Shown: positions 54,139 through 63,166, numbered from the stretch's first letter. The stretch is 64,000 bases of DNA from Roseovarius atlanticus (GCF_001441615.1 NZ_LAXJ01000009.1:124001-188000); one strand, 5' to 3'. Program-made: numbers and translations. The notes: a model not told the origin generated them from the letters alone.

Positions 54139-56097
54139 ATGGCCGACGACCTTCTGACCCCCACCGATTCCGGCACTTACGACGCCTCCTCGATTGAGGT
54201 CTTGGAGGGGCTGGAGCCTGTCCGCAAACGCCCCGGCATGTATATCGGCGGCACCGACGAACGGGCGCTGCATCACCTGGTGGCCGAGATTCTCGACAAC
54301 TCGATGGACGAGGCCGTGGCGGGCCACGCCAACCGGATCGAGGTCGAGCTGCACGAGGATCATTCCATCACCATCCGCGACAACGGCCGCGGGATGCCGG
54401 TGGACGAGCACCCCAAGTTTCCCGGCAAATCCGCGCTCGAAGTCATTCTCTGCACCCTGCACGCGGGCGGCAAGTTCTCGGGCAAGGCCTATCAGACCTC
54501 GGGCGGCCTGCACGGGGTCGGCGCGTCGGTGGTGAACGCGCTGTCGGACCTCCTGATCGTGCAGGTGGCCCGCGACAAGAAGCTGTACGAACAGCGCTTT
54601 TCCCGCGGCATCCCGCAGGGCAAACTGGAAGAGGTCGGCGCCGCCCCCAATCGCCGCGGCACCACCGTGACCTTCCACGCCGACGAGCAGATCTTCGGTC
54701 ATCACCGGTTCAAGCCCGCGCGGCTCTTCAGCTCGATCCGCTCCAAGGCCTATCTCTTTTCGGGGGTCGAGATCCGCTGGAAATCCGCCATTGCCGACGG
54801 CGACACGCCCACCGAGGCCACGTTCCACTTCCCCGGCGGCCTTGCCGATTACCTGCGCGAGACGATGGGCACCGCCTCGACCTATGCCGAGAACCCCTTT
54901 GCCGGCACCGTCGATTTCCAGGAACGCTTCGGCACCCCGGGCAAGGTGGAATGGGCGATCAACTGGACGCCCAGCCGCGACGGCTTTCTGCAAAGCTACT
55001 GTAACACCGTGCCCACGCCCGAGGGCGGCACGCATGTCGCGGGCTTCTGGGCCGCGATCGTCAAGGGCATCAAGGCCTATGGCGAGCTGGTCAACAACAA
55101 GAAAGCCGCCAACATCACCCGCGACGACCTGATGACCGGCGGCTGCGCGCTGGTCTCGTGCTTTATCCGGGAACCCGAATTCGTCGGCCAGACCAAGGAC
55201 CGGCTGGCCACGACCGAGGCGCAGCGCCTGGTTGAAAACGCCGTGCGCGACCATTTCGACAACTGGCTGGCGGCGGATACGAAATCGGCGGGGGCAATCC
55301 TCGACTTCCTCGTGCTGCGGTCCGAGGAACGCCTGCGCCGCAGGGCCGAGAAGGAGACACAACGCAAATCCGCCACCAAAAAACTGCGCCTCCCCGGCAA
55401 ATTGGTGGATTGCTCGTCTTCAACCCGCGACGGCACCGAATTGTTCATTGTCGAGGGGGATTCCGCCGGTGGATCGGCGAAAATGGGCCGCGACCGCAAG
55501 ACCCAGGCCCTGCTGCCCCTGCGCGGCAAGATCCTGAACGTGCTGGGCGCGGCCAGCTCGAAACTGGGCTCGAACGCCGAGATCAACGACCTGACGCAGG
55601 CGCTTGGCGTCGGCCTCGGCAGCCGGTTCAACATCGACGATCTGCGCTATGACAAGATCATCATCATGACCGACGCGGACGTGGACGGCGCCCATATCGC
55701 CTCGCTTCTGATGACGTTCTTCTTCACCCAGATGCGGCCCATGATCGACGCGGGCCATCTCTACCTCGCCTGCCCGCCTTTGTATCGCCTGACCCAGGGC
55801 GCGAAACGCGTCTACTGCATCGACGAGGCCGAGCGCGACGCGTGGCTGGAAAAGGGCCTGGGCGGCAAGGGCAAGATCGACGTCTCCCGCTTCAAGGGCC
55901 TGGGCGAGATGGACGCCAAGGACCTCAAGGAAACCACGATGGACCCGGCGACGCGCAAGCTCATCCGCGTGACCATCGACGAGGACGAACCCGGCGAGAC
56001 CGGCGACCTGGTGGAGCGCCTGATGGGCAAGAAGCCCGAACTGCGGTTCCAGTACATCCAGGAGAACGCGCGGTTCGTGGAGGAGTTGGATGTTTGA
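54139..56097 (+). CDS. parE: DNA topoisomerase IV subunit B
   Basis: 652 residues. GHKL ATPase motifs are EILDNSMDEAVAGH, IRDNGRGMPVDEHPKF, and SGGLHGVGASVVNAL. The TOPRIM domain has IVEGDSAGGSAKMGRDRKTQ and MTDADVDGAHIASL. ParE instead of GyrB: the shorter TOPRIM-tail and missing GyrB insert fit. With ParC it separates linked daughter chromosomes. Start at 54139 has AAAGAGCAG upstream. Confidence 0.95.
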   Translation: MADDLLTPTDSGTYDASSIEVLEGLEPVRKRPGMYIGGTDERALHHLVAEILDNSMDEAVAGHANRIEVELHEDHSITIRDNGRGMPVDEHPKFPGKSALEVILCTLHAGGKFSGKAYQTSGGLHGVGASVVNALSDLLIVQVARDKKLYEQRFSRGIPQGKLEEVGAAPNRRGTTVTFHADEQIFGHHRFKPARLFSSIRSKAYLFSGVEIRWKSAIADGDTPTEATFHFPGGLADYLRETMGTASTYAENPFAGTVDFQERFGTPGKVEWAINWTPSRDGFLQSYCNTVPTPEGGTHVAGFWAAIVKGIKAYGELVNNKKAANITRDDLMTGGCALVSCFIREPEFVGQTKDRLATTEAQRLVENAVRDHFDNWLAADTKSAGAILDFLVLRSEERLRRRAEKETQRKSATKKLRLPGKLVDCSSSTRDGTELFIVEGDSAGGSAKMGRDRKTQALLPLRGKILNVLGAASSKLGSNAEINDLTQALGVGLGSRFNIDDLRYDKIIIMTDADVDGAHIASLLMTFFFTQMRPMIDAGHLYLACPPLYRLTQGAKRVYCIDEAERDAWLEKGLGGKGKIDVSRFKGLGEMDAKDLKETTMDPATRKLIRVTIDEDEPGETGDLVERLMGKKPELRFQYIQENARFVEELDV

Positions 56098-56100
56098 AGT

Positions 56101-56979
56101 TTATTGGGTCTTACCCATCAACCTTAGAATCTGGCCTTCTGAAACAAAGTTCGGGCGGCTTGACTTGGCATAAAGCTCCTGTGCCTTTCGGATTTTCGTA
56201 CCACGATTCATTTCAATCCAATCGCGTGAAGCTTCGCCACCGACAATAATGAAATCGGTTTTACCAGATACTGAACGCGCAACAAAAGCACCAAGAGCTT
56301 CTAATTCATCCTCGAAGTCCTTTCGAGGCGTGGCCTTAAAGTTGCCAGTTAAAACAACCATCTTTTCGTTTAAATCAACCGAAATGTCGTCTAGCCGGAA
56401 TTCGTCAAAATTGGCGACCCCACTGGTTTGCGCAAGGCCCGTATCGCCATAAGAATCGCCAACAACGCTTCCAATGACAGTGCAAAGTTCCAGAGATTCC
56501 TCTGCTGTTACAATTCCGTCCGCTAGAGCATCTTGCACGCTTGTCTCGATTTGATTGACACCCACGACCTCCCGAAGCTCGGGTTTACTAGCGATGGCGT
56601 CGCGAAGCATTTTCGCCTCTTCGACAGTTATTACTCCGTCGCACACAATGCCTCTGCAAAAGCCCAAGAAACGGTTCAAAGCACTTTTGTTACAGCTTCT
56701 ATCTATTTGTTCTATACGAAATCTGGCGGCATCGACGATCGCACCGTGCTCCATAAGATCAGCTTCAAAATCTTGGACTAAGTCTGATGCATCGCAATCT
56801 GAGTACTTCTCAACAAACTCCACGCATTCAGCAATTAGTGGTTCAACCTCACCGCGTTCAATATAACCACTCGCGGCAATACCTTCTAAAAACCCCGTGA
56901 AGTGGCAGAACAATTTAATATCATTGTTCTTCGAGTGGATTTGCTCAAGTTCATGACCGCCGTGTTCCAGTTTAGACAA
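56101..56979 (-). CDS. BRCT-domain protein with TerB-like repeats, AT-rich
   Basis: 292 residues. About three helical units of similar form run from 25 to 185 (GFLEGIAASGYIERGEVEPL, GFCRGIVCDGVITVEEAKML, ALADGIVTAEESLELC), which resemble TerB/EF-hand-like repeats. A BRCT domain closes the chain (about 200-288; MVVLTGNFKATPRKDFEDEL, VSGKTDFIIVGGEA). BRCT folds in bacteria occur mainly in DNA ligase and bind DNA ends or phosphopeptides. The start is TTG with AGGGG upstream. GC content is clearly lower than the neighbours, which suggests transfer. Its stop is 3 bases from the parE stop. Confidence 0.8.
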   Translation of the reverse strand: MSKLEHGGHELEQIHSKNNDIKLFCHFTGFLEGIAASGYIERGEVEPLIAECVEFVEKYSDCDASDLVQDFEADLMEHGAIVDAARFRIEQIDRSCNKSALNRFLGFCRGIVCDGVITVEEAKMLRDAIASKPELREVVGVNQIETSVQDALADGIVTAEESLELCTVIGSVVGDSYGDTGLAQTSGVANFDEFRLDDISVDLNEKMVVLTGNFKATPRKDFEDELEALGAFVARSVSGKTDFIIVGGEASRDWIEMNRGTKIRKAQELYAKSSRPNFVSEGQILRLMGKTQ

Positions 56980-57098
56980 ATTACTACCCCTGTTACTTGT
57001 TCTTTTCTGCTCAGGTGCAATCCCCCACGCAACTCAATTCAAAGGATAATGTCGGTGATTAGACGTGGCAAGCCACGTGAATCTTTCTGAGTGACACG

Positions 57099-57273
57099 CC
57101 TCGCGCGGAACAAAGGCGCAGCAAGCTGCGCCGCCGCGCGATCGCCAGACCGCCCCCCGGGCTGGCGATTGGCTGACGCAGGCACTCCGATCAGAGCTCA
57201 TGCGGACACGGCAGCCATAAAGTGCCCTGAAACTCCCTCGGATCGCCATCCCGCGGTCTGGCCCTCGCGCGGC
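57099..57273 (+). repeat. Dispersed structured element, copy D
   Basis: About 175 bases inside the 405-base gap between the divergent BRCT and zincin genes. The 5' block is TCGCGCGGAACAAAGGC. Arms 57134-57153 and 57253-57272 pair 18 of 20, and the 5' arm can alternatively pair with GGGCTGGCGATT next to it. The centre is CCATAAAGTGCCCTGAAAC, the 3' block CGGATCGCCATCCCGCGGTC. Closest to copy A in arm sequence. The rest of the gap holds only a CCCGG palindrome (57294). Confidence 0.88.
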
Positions 57274-57293
57274 CTCTCCACTCCAAACCACCC

Positions 57294-57314
57294 GTCCCGG
57301 GCCTGACCCGGGAC
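57294..57314. repeat. CCCGG-type palindrome
   Basis: GTCCCGGG..CCCGGGAC with centre CCTGA, the same type as 50066-50086, upstream of the zincin lipoprotein gene. Confidence 0.65.
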
Positions 57315-57384
57315 CTCCTCGCGCCGGGGGGCGCGCCGAAAACAGCCGGTTCCTTTTCCCGCGAATCCCGCTAACGTCGCGGCC

Positions 57385-58068
57385 ATGCGCTGGCTTTTTC
57401 TTCTGTCTCTTGCCGTCCTGATCTCTTGTGGCCGCCCCCTGACGGACACCGAAAAGGCGTTCACCACCCAGATCCACGGCGCCTCCATCGACACGAACCG
57501 CATCCGGCTGGTCGAGGGCGCGCTCATCGGCAAGACCACCTATACCCGCAAGAAACGCCCCCGCGTCGCCTGCCGCGAGCGGATCTTTCCGCCCCAGGCC
57601 GAGGAAACGCAGGAAGTCACCGTCAGCCCCGCCGCCTTTGTCTTTCTCAACAAGGTGTTCTTTTCCAAGGACTGGTACCTGAAGGATTACCTGCCCGACT
57701 ATGACGAGCGGCTCTACCTGGTCGAGGCGATGCTGTTTGCCCACGAGATGACCCATGTCTGGCAATGGCAGAACCGCCGGCAGACGGGGTATTCCCCGCT
57801 CAAGGCCGTGCGCGAGCACCAGGTCAGCGACGACCCGTACCTGTTCGAGGTCGGGACCGACACGCGGTTTCTGGACTATGGCTATGAACAGCAGGCCTCG
57901 ATCGTCGAGGAATATGTCTGCTGCGCCACGCTGGACCCCAAGGCCCCCCGCACCGCCCGGCTGAAGGAACTGCTGGAAGGCGCGTTCCCGCTGGGCACGC
58001 TGACCATTCCGGACAAGGTCGTGCTGCCCTGGGACGGGGTCGAGCTGAACGGGATCTGCCGGGTTTAA
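57385..58068 (+). CDS. Zincin-like lipoprotein of unknown family
   Basis: 227 residues. Lipobox L-I-S-C with Cys15. A zinc motif HEMTH (120-124) lies in AMLFAHEMTHVWQWQN, as in zinc metallopeptidases such as DUF4157. A possible third ligand Glu follows in SIVEEYVCC. Cysteines at 63, CC near 190 and a late Cys suggest disulfides in the periplasm. I cannot name the family. No operon partners; a tandem hairpin region (58069-58178) follows directly. Confidence 0.8.
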   Translation: MRWLFLLSLAVLISCGRPLTDTEKAFTTQIHGASIDTNRIRLVEGALIGKTTYTRKKRPRVACRERIFPPQAEETQEVTVSPAAFVFLNKVFFSKDWYLKDYLPDYDERLYLVEAMLFAHEMTHVWQWQNRRQTGYSPLKAVREHQVSDDPYLFEVGTDTRFLDYGYEQQASIVEEYVCCATLDPKAPRTARLKELLEGAFPLGTLTIPDKVVLPWDGVELNGICRV

Positions 58069-58178
58069 AGCGTTTCGCGATAAAGCTGAATCACAGCGTA
58101 TCGCGAAACGCAGCACAACAGCCAATCGTTGCACGCGTTTCGCCTTCTGCTGATGGCTCAGGTAAAAGGCGAAACGCT
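58069..58178. repeat. Two tandem GCGTTTCGC hairpins
   Basis: Stem 1 is 58070-58082/58099-58111 (13 pairs, GCGTTTCGCGATA), and stem 2 is 58135-58146/58166-58177 (12 pairs, GCGTTTCGCCTT). Both are perfect. The same GCGTTTCGC half-site begins both, as if one hairpin was duplicated and its inner stem then changed on both sides. It spans the whole gap between convergent genes ending at 58068 and 58179. The pattern resembles a common alphaproteobacterial intergenic repeat. Confidence 0.82.
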
Positions 58179-58577
58179 TTAGTCCTGGATGCTCTCGATA
58201 TAGATCAGGAGCGCCGCCAGCGGGCGCGGCGTCGGCGTCATCACCCCGTCGCCCACATCCACCGGCACGGTGTCGCCCTGTAGCAAAAGGCCGAATTCCG
58301 GCATCTCATGCCCCGGCAGGCCGGTGCGGTCATAGCCATCAATCACCGACAGGACACGCGTTCGGGAAAACACGCCGTCTTCCTTGAGCGCCGTCAGATC
58401 GGCGGGGGGCGGGTTGTACGATCCGGCCCAGGGGCCGTTGCCCATGCCATTCTGACCATGACAGACGGCGCAGTTGTCCTCGAAAATCGCGCGGCCCTCG
58501 TCCGGTTCGGGCATCGAGTCCTGCGCGGTGGCCGCGCCGGCCAAAAGGCCCAGCGCGAGGGTAAGAGATCTGATCAT
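58179..58577 (-). CDS. Class I cytochrome c, periplasmic
   Basis: 132 residues. Signal peptide about 1-19, heme site CAVCH (Cys36, Cys39, His40) and a likely sixth ligand Met92 in GHEMPEFG. A soluble mono-heme electron carrier. The start at 58577 (MIRSLTLALG) gives a clean signal. Partner oxidase or dehydrogenase not in the window. Confidence 0.92.
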   Translation of the reverse strand: MIRSLTLALGLLAGAATAQDSMPEPDEGRAIFEDNCAVCHGQNGMGNGPWAGSYNPPPADLTALKEDGVFSRTRVLSVIDGYDRTGLPGHEMPEFGLLLQGDTVPVDVGDGVMTPTPRPLAALLIYIESIQD

Positions 58578-58640
58578 GGTCCTGCTCCCTGTCTTTTCAC
58601 CAGCCTAGACGGGCGCACCCGGCCCCCGCCTTGACGTGGA

Positions 58641-60215
58641 TCAAGCCAGCTCGCCCGCAAGCGCACGGTCGATCAGCGCCACCGTCTCGTCAACACCGTA
58701 AAGCGCGATGAACCCGCCAAAGCGCGGCCCCTGGCTTGCGCCCAGCAGCGTCTCGTAGAGCGCCTTGAACCAGTCGCGCAGCGGATCGAACCGGTCGCGC
58801 CCCACGGCATAGACCACCGATTGCAGCGCCTCGTCCTCGACCGGGCCGTCATAGCTGGCCAACTGGTCGCGCAACTCGGTCAGCGCCTCACGCTCCAGGT
58901 CCGTGGGGGCGCGATAGGTCTTCGTCGGCGCCACGAAATCCTCGTAGTATTTCACAGCCGATCCGGCGGCGGCATCCAGGTCGGGATGCGTCTCGGGGCT
59001 GGCGTCGGGCGCATAGCGGTTGATGAACCCCCAGAGCGTGTCCTTGTCCTCGGCCCCCGCGACCGAGGCGAGGTTCAGAAGCATCGCGAAAGACACCACC
59101 ATCCGGCTTTCCGGCACGTCGCCGTTGTGGATGTGATGCACCGGGTTGTTGAGCTTGCCCGCCGCATCCTGCCCCGGATAGGCGCGCAACTGCTGGTGAT
59201 ACTCGTCCACCGCGCGCGGGATCACGTCAAAGAACAGCCGCTTTGCCGTCTTGGGCTTCTGGTACATGAAATAGGACAGGCTCTCGGTGCTGGCATAGCT
59301 CAGCCACTCGTCGATGCTGATCCCGTTGCCAGAGGACTTGGAGATCTTCTGACCCTTGTCGTCGAGGAACAGCTCATAGGTGAAATGCTCGGGCGCGGGC
59401 GTGCCCAGGATCTCGCAAATCTTGTCATAGATCGGCGTGTTTGTGGAATGGTCCTTGCCGTACATCTCGAAATCCACGCCCAGCGCGGCCCAGCGCGCGC
59501 CGAAATCGGGCTTCCATTGCAGCTTCACGTTGCCCCCCGTCACCGGCAGGGTCCATTCGCGGCCATCCTCGTCGTCGAACGTGATCTCGCCCTTGGCGGC
59601 ATCGACATTCTTCATCGGCACGTAGAGGACACGGCCCGTCTCGGGGTGTAATGGCAGGAAGATCGAATAGGTCTGCTGGCGCTCCTCGCGCAGGGATTTC
59701 AGCATCACCTTCATGATGTCGTCATACCGCTCGGCCGCGCGCAAGAGCGTCTCGTCGAACTGCCCCGACTTGTAGAAATCGGTGGCCGAATAGAACTCGT
59801 ACTCGAACCCGAACGTATCCAGGAACCGGCGCAGCATCGCGTTGTTGTGATGGCCAAAGCTCTCGAACTCGCCAAACGGGTCCGGCACGCTGGTCAGCGG
59901 TTTTTGCAGGTGTTCCTGCAGCATCTCCTGGTTGGGCACGTTGCCCGGCACCTTGCGCATCCCGTCCAGGTCGTCGGAGAAGCAGAACAGCCGCGTCGGG
60001 ATATCGCTGATCTGCTGGAACGCATGGCGGATCATCGTCGTGCGCAGAACCTCGCCGAACGTGCCGATATGCGGCAGGCCGCTGGGGCCATAGCCCGTCT
60101 CGAACAGCACATATCCCTTCTCCGGCGGCGCTTTTTCATAGCGTTTGAGCAGCCGGCGCGCTTCTTCGAAGGGCCAGGCTTTCGCACTCATCGCGGCGTC
60201 GCGCAGTTCGGACAT
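58641..60215 (-). CDS. lysK: Lysine--tRNA ligase, class I
   Basis: 524 residues. This is the class I form found in archaea, spirochaetes and many alphaproteobacteria, not the class II LysS. HIGH appears as HIGT (49-52) in [14 protein letters not shown], and KMSKS as [13 protein letters not shown]. The C-terminal helical bundle binds the anticodon. It charges tRNA-Lys. Divergent from the TerB-like gene. The symbol lysK/lysS is used variably for this form. Confidence 0.95.
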   Translation of the reverse strand: MSELRDAAMSAKAWPFEEARRLLKRYEKAPPEKGYVLFETGYGPSGLPHIGTFGEVLRTTMIRHAFQQISDIPTRLFCFSDDLDGMRKVPGNVPNQEMLQEHLQKPLTSVPDPFGEFESFGHHNNAMLRRFLDTFGFEYEFYSATDFYKSGQFDETLLRAAERYDDIMKVMLKSLREERQQTYSIFLPLHPETGRVLYVPMKNVDAAKGEITFDDEDGREWTLPVTGGNVKLQWKPDFGARWAALGVDFEMYGKDHSTNTPIYDKICEILGTPAPEHFTYELFLDDKGQKISKSSGNGISIDEWLSYASTESLSYFMYQKPKTAKRLFFDVIPRAVDEYHQQLRAYPGQDAAGKLNNPVHHIHNGDVPESRMVVSFAMLLNLASVAGAEDKDTLWGFINRYAPDASPETHPDLDAAAGSAVKYYEDFVAPTKTYRAPTDLEREALTELRDQLASYDGPVEDEALQSVVYAVGRDRFDPLRDWFKALYETLLGASQGPRFGGFIALYGVDETVALIDRALAGELA

Positions 60216-60329
60216 GATCGGTCTCCAACGGTTGAGGCCCGCGCAAATGGCGGGCCGCCTCGGTTCCTATTGCTCCGCCCCCGGACAGTCAATATTCTGC
60301 GCCGCATGAAGCCCCTTCAAGGACAGCGC

Positions 60330-60755
60330 ATGACCGACCAGGATTCCCACCCGCTCACCCCGCAGGACTGCCTCGTGGCGATGATGATCGCCGTCTCCGC
60401 CTCGGACGAGCAGATCCGCACCGCCGAGCTGGTCAAGATCGAAAGCGCGATCGACAACCTGCCGATCTTTGCCACCTACGACGTGGACCGGATGAAGACC
60501 GTGTCGCAGATGGTGTTCGACCTTTTCGCCGAAGAAGACGGGCTGGACGCGCTTTTCGGCCTTGTCACCGACAACCTGCCCGAGCGTCTGTACGAGACCG
60601 CCTATGCGCTGGCCTGCGACGTGGCCGCCTCCGATGGCCTGCTGGACGAAACCGAACTGCGCTTTCTGGGCGAGATCCGCTACCAACTGAACATCGACCG
60701 TCTGCACGCGGCGGCGATCGAACGCGGGGCGCGCGCGCGGCACGTGCGCGAGTGA
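60330..60755 (+). CDS. TerB-like protein
   Basis: 141 residues, fully helical, of the tellurite-resistance TerB/DjlA fold: LVAMMIAVSASDEQIRTAEL, then IESAIDNLPIF and ACDVAASDGLLDETELRFLG with the acidic D-x-x-(L/I)-x-x-x-E pattern. The start at 60330 has AAGGA 6 bases upstream; an ATG at 60306 lacks that. The family is implicated in envelope stress, with no enzymatic role. The BRCT protein at 56101 carries related-looking repeats. Confidence 0.82.
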   Translation: MTDQDSHPLTPQDCLVAMMIAVSASDEQIRTAELVKIESAIDNLPIFATYDVDRMKTVSQMVFDLFAEEDGLDALFGLVTDNLPERLYETAYALACDVAASDGLLDETELRFLGEIRYQLNIDRLHAAAIERGARARHVRE

Positions 60756-60841
60756 TGCCGGGGGACCAGCGGAGATTCCCCATTTCCTTCCGCGCCGAAA
60801 ACCGCTCTAAATAAGGCCCAGCCGATCGGGAGACCCATCAC

Positions 60842-61078
60842 ATGCGCCCACTTTTCGTGAGTATCCGCTGCCGCCCCGGCACCTCCTACAAGGTGGCCGA
60901 GGAAATCGCCCTGCGCGAAATCCATTCCGAGCTTTATTCCACCTCCGGGCCCTTCGACCTGCTGCTGAAGCTCTATGTCCCCGAGGGCGAGGACGTGGGC
61001 AAGTATATCAACGAGAACGTGGCGACGATCGACAACATCGAACGCACGGAAACGACGCTGACATTCAAGGCGTTCTGA
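60842..61078 (+). CDS. Stand-alone Lrp/AsnC ligand-binding (RAM) domain
   Basis: 78 residues covering a complete RAM domain (alpha-beta dimerisation fold) with LFVSIRCRPGTSYKVAEEIA, SGPFDLLLKLYVPEGEDVGK, and IDNIERTETTLTFKAF. No DNA-binding domain is present. Such proteins can bind amino acids or modify Lrp regulators by mixed oligomers. It precedes a LivK-like binding protein gene by 22 bases, so amino-acid sensing for uptake is plausible (inference). Confidence 0.87.
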   Translation: MRPLFVSIRCRPGTSYKVAEEIALREIHSELYSTSGPFDLLLKLYVPEGEDVGKYINENVATIDNIERTETTLTFKAF

Positions 61079-61100
61079 CACTTCAAGGGAGAGGATGACA

Positions 61101-62237
61101 ATGAACCTGAAATCAATTCTGGCCGCCACGGCGATAACGGCCCTTGGCGCGATGGCCCATGCCGAAGGCGTGAAGGTCGGCATGATCACCACCCTGTCGG
61201 GCGGCGGCGCCGGCCTTGGCATCGACGTGCGCGACGGCTTTTTGCTGGCGGTCAAGATGTCCGGCAATTCCGATATCGAGGTCGTGGTCGAGGATGACCA
61301 GCGCAAGCCCGACATTGCCGTGCAACTGGCCGACAAGATGATTCAGTCCGAAAAGGTCGACGTTCTGACCGGTATCATCTGGTCCAACCTCGCCATGGCC
61401 GTGGTGCCCGCCGCCACCGCGCAGGGCAAGTTCTACCTGTCGCCCAACGCGGGCCCCTCGGCGCTGGCCGGCAAGGGCTGCAACCCCAACTATTTCAACG
61501 TGGCCTGGCAGAACGACAACCTGCACGAGGCCGCGGGCGGCTATGCCAACTCGGCCGGGTTCAAGAACACCTTCATCCTCGCGCCCAACTACCCCGCTGG
61601 GCAAGACGCGCTGACCGGCTACAAGCGCATCTACGAGGGCGAGCTGGCCGGTGAGGTCTTCACCCAGCTGGGCCAGACGGATTACGCCGCCGAGATCGCC
61701 CAGATCCGCGCCTCGGGCGCCGACAGCGTGTTCTTCTTCCTGCCCGGCGGGATGGGCATTTCCTTCCTCAAGCAATATGCCGACAGCGGCGTGGACCTGC
61801 CGGTCGTCGGCCCCGCCTTCAGTTTCGACCAAGGCATCCTGCAGGCCGTGGGCGACGCCGCGCTGGGCATCAAGAACACCAGCCAGTGGAACAAGGATCT
61901 GGACAATGAGGCGAATGTGGAATTCGTCGCCGCCTTCCAGGAGGAATACGGCCGCCTGCCCTCGCTTTACGCGTCCCAAGGCTATGACACCGCCAACCTG
62001 CTCCTGTCCGCCATGGCCAAGGCCGACGTCGCGGATGCCGACGCCTTCCGCGCCGCGCTGAAGGAAGCCGACTTCGAGTCCACCAGGGGCGATTTCGAGT
62101 TTGCGTCGAACAACCACCCGATCCAGGACATCTATGTCCGCGAGGTGATCAAGGAAGGCGACGTCTACACCAACAAAATCATCGGCACCGCGCTGGAGGA
62201 TCACTCCAACGTCTATGTCGAAGAGTGCGAGATGTAA
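61101..62237 (+). CDS. Branched-chain-amino-acid-type ABC binding protein (LivK-like)
   Basis: 378 residues. Signal peptide about 1-22 (ending AHA-EGV), then a type I periplasmic-binding fold: KVGMITTLSGGGAGLGIDVR, VEDDQRKPDIAVQLADKMI, and YLSPNAGPSALAGKGCNPNYF. Members bind amino acids, aromatic acids or amides. No permease or ATPase genes follow in the window, so it is an orphan binding protein or works with a remote Liv system. ATG 61101 was preferred over 61095 because of spacing from AAGGGAGAG. Confidence 0.9.
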   Translation: MNLKSILAATAITALGAMAHAEGVKVGMITTLSGGGAGLGIDVRDGFLLAVKMSGNSDIEVVVEDDQRKPDIAVQLADKMIQSEKVDVLTGIIWSNLAMAVVPAATAQGKFYLSPNAGPSALAGKGCNPNYFNVAWQNDNLHEAAGGYANSAGFKNTFILAPNYPAGQDALTGYKRIYEGELAGEVFTQLGQTDYAAEIAQIRASGADSVFFFLPGGMGISFLKQYADSGVDLPVVGPAFSFDQGILQAVGDAALGIKNTSQWNKDLDNEANVEFVAAFQEEYGRLPSLYASQGYDTANLLLSAMAKADVADADAFRAALKEADFESTRGDFEFASNNHPIQDIYVREVIKEGDVYTNKIIGTALEDHSNVYVEECEM

Positions 62238-62378
62238 GACGGGCTGCACTTCGGGGGCAGGCGGGCGCCGTCCCCGGGGGGCGGCACTTTGCGCGTGTTG
62301 GTTGAGACAGGCGTTTCGGAACCCGATGCGTAATGACTTCAAAAGCCCTTTGCGGACAAGCTTGATCAATAGCGTCGA

Positions 62379-62545
62379 GCGCCATTGACGGGCCGCGGCG
62401 CGGCGATCCAACGGGGGTTCGGCAGCACTTTATCCCTGCCAAATCCGAAACAGAATTGAGCGATGCACCGAACGTCACCCAATCGCCGGGCCGTGGGGGC
62501 GGCCCGGCGATGGCGCGGGGCCTGCGGCCTGAATCCGCGCTGGGG
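62379..62545 (-). repeat. Dispersed structured element, copy E
   Basis: About 167 bases in the 484-base gap between the LivK-like gene and the small basic gene, reverse orientation. Outer arms 62379-62394 and 62501-62516 pair 14 of 16 (one mismatch would be a G-U pair in RNA). On the minus strand the 5' arm also pairs with its neighbour (ATCGCCGGGCC/GGCCCGGCGAT, 11 pairs). Centre GGATAAAGTGCTGCCGAAC, then GTTGGATCGCC. Rest of the gap holds a terminator (62597) and a CCCGG palindrome. Confidence 0.85.
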
Positions 62546-62596
62546 GCTGTAGATCAAACGTTTTTCATGTCCGCAAAGCCGCCTCCGACATGCAAA

Positions 62597-62616
62597 AGCC
62601 GCCCCAAGGGGCGGCT
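62597..62616. terminator. Hairpin terminator between convergent genes
   Basis: Stem AGCCGCCCC/GGGGCGGCT with loop AA. On the minus strand it continues into four T, suiting the small gene at 62722; on the plus strand a looser T-rich run (TTCTTTT) follows. Confidence 0.8.
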
Positions 62617-62644
62617 CTGTTCTTTTCGCCTTGGCGCAGCACCC

Positions 62645-62663
62645 TCCCGGACCTGATCCGGGA
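62645..62663. repeat. CCCGG-type palindrome
   Basis: TCCCGGA..TCCGGGA with centre CCTGA, type as at 50030. It lies between the terminator and the end of the small basic gene. Confidence 0.6.
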
Positions 62664-62721
62664 TATCCCGGCCGCCGGAGGCCCCGGGGCGGGCCCGGGG
62701 CGCGTAGCACGGGATGCGCCG

Positions 62722-62853
62722 CTACTTCTTCTTCTTTTCCCCAAGCGTGACCGGACCCGCCGCGCCGGACTGCGCCGTTGCCAGGACCTTCGGTTTTTCC
62801 TGTTTCGGCTTCTTCACTTCGCGGTTGCCGCGTCTGTTATTGCCTTTTGACAT
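62722..62853 (-). CDS. Conserved 43-residue basic protein
   Basis: MSKGNNRRGNREVKKPKQEK followed by PKVLATAQSG and a KKKK end. Small proteins that begin this way are common in alphaproteobacteria, usually annotated as hypothetical. Net charge is strongly positive, so nucleic-acid or ribosome binding is likely, but unproven. The start at 62853 matches that N-terminus; longer frames are not supported. It has its own terminator (62597). Confidence 0.78.
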   Translation of the reverse strand: MSKGNNRRGNREVKKPKQEKPKVLATAQSGAAGPVTLGEKKKK

Positions 62854-63089
62854 CATGACCTCACGGTTTGAGTAACCGCCCGGCGACATGCCGAACGGGT
62901 CGATCCTCAGGAAGATCAAGGTTGCCTGGCAGGAGGCGTCAGGGCGATGACTTCGATGAGTGGCGCCAAGGGGTTTCCACGGCCCCGGCGCCACGTCAAA
63001 TATACGCCCGCGCCGTCGACCTCACAAGTGGTCCCGAAAGAGCATACGCGCATCGTCGCGCATGTTCACCAGGGTGCCGTGGGGGATGT

Positions 63090-63166
<77 letters not shown>

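Noticed and set aside
33866..62545. Treating the five related elements as short protein genes
   Set aside because: Short frames with similar peptides (for example KVL..VGSP..) appear in several copies, but frames differ, are broken, lack ribosome sites, and conservation follows pairing of bases instead of codons.
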